From: an uncultured Oscillochloris sp. | Lineage (GTDB): Bacteria; Chloroflexota; Chloroflexia; Chloroflexales; Chloroflexaceae | Assembly (NCBI GenBank): GCA_903887465.1 | Contig: CAISPW010000060.1 | Coordinates: 1-41,336 of the forward strand | DNA length: 41,336 nt | Direction: 5' to 3' | In this document: piece after piece, positions 40,218 to 41,336 of the stretch | Layout: every line of letters begins with the position of its first letter | How positions within the stretch are numbered: position 1 is the stretch's first letter | Made by a program: the position numbers and the translations under genes | Notes under the pieces: generated by a model | What the model was told of the DNA's origin: nothing | The model's database searches: none | What the model saw: the letters and a program-made list of their open reading frames with translations, nothing else

Positions 40218-41336
40218 TCACCCGTTGGCGTGGCAGCGCGTACAGTTGCTGAAGTCGCCGATCCGGCGATGCGACGACGCCACACCGCCCTGGTTGTGGC
40301 AGTTGTAGCAGGTGTAGGACTTAAACTGCTGCGGCCCCACGTTCGTGTGGCATGTCGCGCAGGCAATCCGCCCGCGACCGCCGTGGTTGAGCGGGAAGGT
40401 ATGCTTAAAGACCACATTCTTCCACGCGCTGGTCACGTGGCATGCGGCGCAGTCGGTGCCGAACTGGCCCAGGTGTACCTGCGGATCGGCGTGACAGCCC
40501 ACGCAGGTGGTGGGCGTGCCCTTGTAGACATTGTTGGCGTGGCAGTTGGTGCAGACTACCTTGGTGTGAGCGCCGGTGAGCGGGAAGGCCGTCTTGCTAT
40601 GGTCGAATGCGGTGATCTGCTTCCAGTCGCTGGTCACGTGGCAGGTCGCACATTCGGTGCCGTACTTGCCGAGGTGTTCCTGCGGTTCGGCGTGACAGGC
40701 CACGCAGGTGGTGGGTGTGCCCTTGTAGACGTGATTGCCGTGACAGTCGGTGCATCCCGTCGTGATGTGGGCGCCGGTGAGCGGGAAGGCCGTCTTGTTA
40801 TGGTCGAAGGTAACTTGGTTCCACCCGCTGGCGGTGTGGCACGCGGCACAGTCGGGGCCAAAGGCTCCCTTATGCTCGTCATCTTTCTGATGGCAGGCCA
40901 CGCAGGTGCTGGCGGTGGCCGTAAAGTCAGCCGGGGCGCGGGCGGTGCCGTGGCAGAGCTTGCAGCCCACATCGACGTGCTTGCCCTCAAGCTTGAAGCT
41001 CACGGCGGCGTGGTTGAAGCCGGTGTAACGATCTACGCCGTTGTGGCAGGCCAGGCAGTCGTCGCCAAAGTCGGCGCGGTGCTGGGCCATAAAGGCGGCC
41101 TGATAGCCCACGTGGCAACTGATGCAGCTAGCCGAGTCGAGGGCGTAGGCGTTCGACGGGCGCGGGGATTGCGTGAGGGCGATGTGGCAGTCGGCGCAGG
41201 CGAACTCCGCACCGCCTGTGGTCTTCTTGTGGGCCGCCAGCGAGAAGCCGAGCAACTCGTGGGGGAAGCTGCTGGTCAGATCGGTCTTCGTAATATTGGC
41301 GGTTGCGCCCTTGTGCTCGGTGTGGCAACTCAGGCA
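40218..41336 (-). CDS. Multiheme cytochrome c, 5' end beyond the window
   Basis: 372 residues are visible, and the frame runs open through the right edge; no good start lies inside, and the Leu (TTG) at 41255 is internal. I count 16 CXXCH heme motifs, from CLSCH at the very edge to CTRCHANG at the C-terminus. The middle is built from repeats of about 60-70 residues with the pattern FDHxKTAFPLTGAH...CxxCH...YKGTPTTCVxCH...HLGxxGTxCAxCHVTSxWK. This matches the cytochrome c3/doubled-CXXCH style of large extracytoplasmic electron-transfer cytochromes. It presumably carries a signal peptide outside the window. Its role could be extracellular or cross-wall electron transfer; the partner is unknown. 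Confidence 0.92.
   Translation of the reverse strand, partial: CLSCHTEHKGATANITKTDLTSSFPHELLGFSLAAHKKTTGGAEFACADCHIALTQSPRPSNAYALDSASCISCHVGYQAAFMAQHRADFGDDCLACHNGVDRYTGFNHAAVSFKLEGKHVDVGCKLCHGTARAPADFTATASTCVACHQKDDEHKGAFGPDCAACHTASGWNQVTFDHNKTAFPLTGAHITTGCTDCHGNHVYKGTPTTCVACHAEPQEHLGKYGTECATCHVTSDWKQITAFDHSKTAFPLTGAHTKVVCTNCHANNVYKGTPTTCVGCHADPQVHLGQFGTDCAACHVTSAWKNVVFKHTFPLNHGGRGRIACATCHTNVGPQQFKSYTCYNCHNQGGVASSHRRIGDFSNCTRCHANG

Noticed and set aside
39431-40417. 328-codon minus-strand ORF across the TadG-like gene and family I element
   Set aside because: It spans three unrelated features, has low-complexity Arg/Ala composition and conflicts with two well-supported genes.
41253-41255. 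Start codon of the multiheme cytochrome at 41255
   Set aside because: The codon is TTG (Leu) inside an open frame that continues to the window edge and includes another CXXCH (CLSCH), so the gene is partial.

Overview
The window is GC-rich chromosomal DNA, almost certainly from a member of the Chloroflexota, probably class Chloroflexia near Chloroflexus, Roseiflexus and Oscillochloris. This is an inference from gene content and style. It has a thermophile-type 7Fe ferredoxin, a single-membrane Tad pilus locus without a secretin, TPT-repeat surface stalks, a Ser/Thr kinase fused to TPRs, and many zinc-ribbon proteins. I did not identify a species. There are no rRNA or tRNA genes, no CRISPR array and no transposase.

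Layout. 1-9230 holds mixed metabolic and regulatory genes: a B12-type radical SAM protein, an SDR, a Crp/Fnr regulator, a ferredoxin, a MocA-like nucleotidyltransferase, a zinc-ribbon protein, a STAS sensor, a QTMAN-like glycosyltransferase and an ECHDC3-like crotonase. 9283-13471 carries a UvrD/RecB-type helicase, a LIM/DA1-like metallopeptidase and a small membrane protein. 13629-15088 pairs a SufR-like regulator with superoxide dismutase. 15392-19029 has recA (interrupted by a LAGLIDADG intein), recX and an MBL-fold protein. 19540-23042 has pyrG, a zinc-ribbon protein and a primary-type sigma factor. 23478-28799 (minus strand) has mltG, aroE, a prepilin peptidase and a kinase-TPR receptor. 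29656-39967 is a Tad/Flp-type pilus operon: cpaB, cpaE/tadZ, cpaF/tadA, tadB, tadC, a TPR-vWA protein, two TadE-like pseudopilins and a TadG-like protein. The prepilin peptidase at 26096-26836 probably matures its pseudopilins. At the right edge is the 3' part of a multiheme cytochrome c with 16 visible CXXCH motifs.

The most unusual layer is intergenic. Almost every gap holds a palindromic element, and these fall into recognisable families. (I) A MITE-like element with AGGGCTGATGCAACG-type inverted ends and a central covarying hairpin has about six full or partial copies. (II) A GGGGGCCGCAGGCCCCC / CGGAGGGGCTTCGCCCCTCCG element has two full copies, plus a fragment that now forms the C-terminus of a protein. 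(III) A three-hairpin leader of about 105 bp lies in the same orientation immediately upstream of two unrelated genes, sodA and the kinase gene. Its central hairpin has a constant core but different, always complementary, outer arms. (IV) Long GGGGCG-core hairpins sit between convergent genes. (V) AACGGTCACG / TTTGAACCATGCC elements lie in the Tad locus. An AT-rich island, and then an inverted-repeat-bounded segment with a 10-C tract, precede the Tad operon and may control it.

Several sigma-70 promoters are readable (TTGACA, 17-18 bp, TATACT, often with an extended -10 TGn). At least three genes have a -10 box so close to the start codon that leaderless transcripts are expected.
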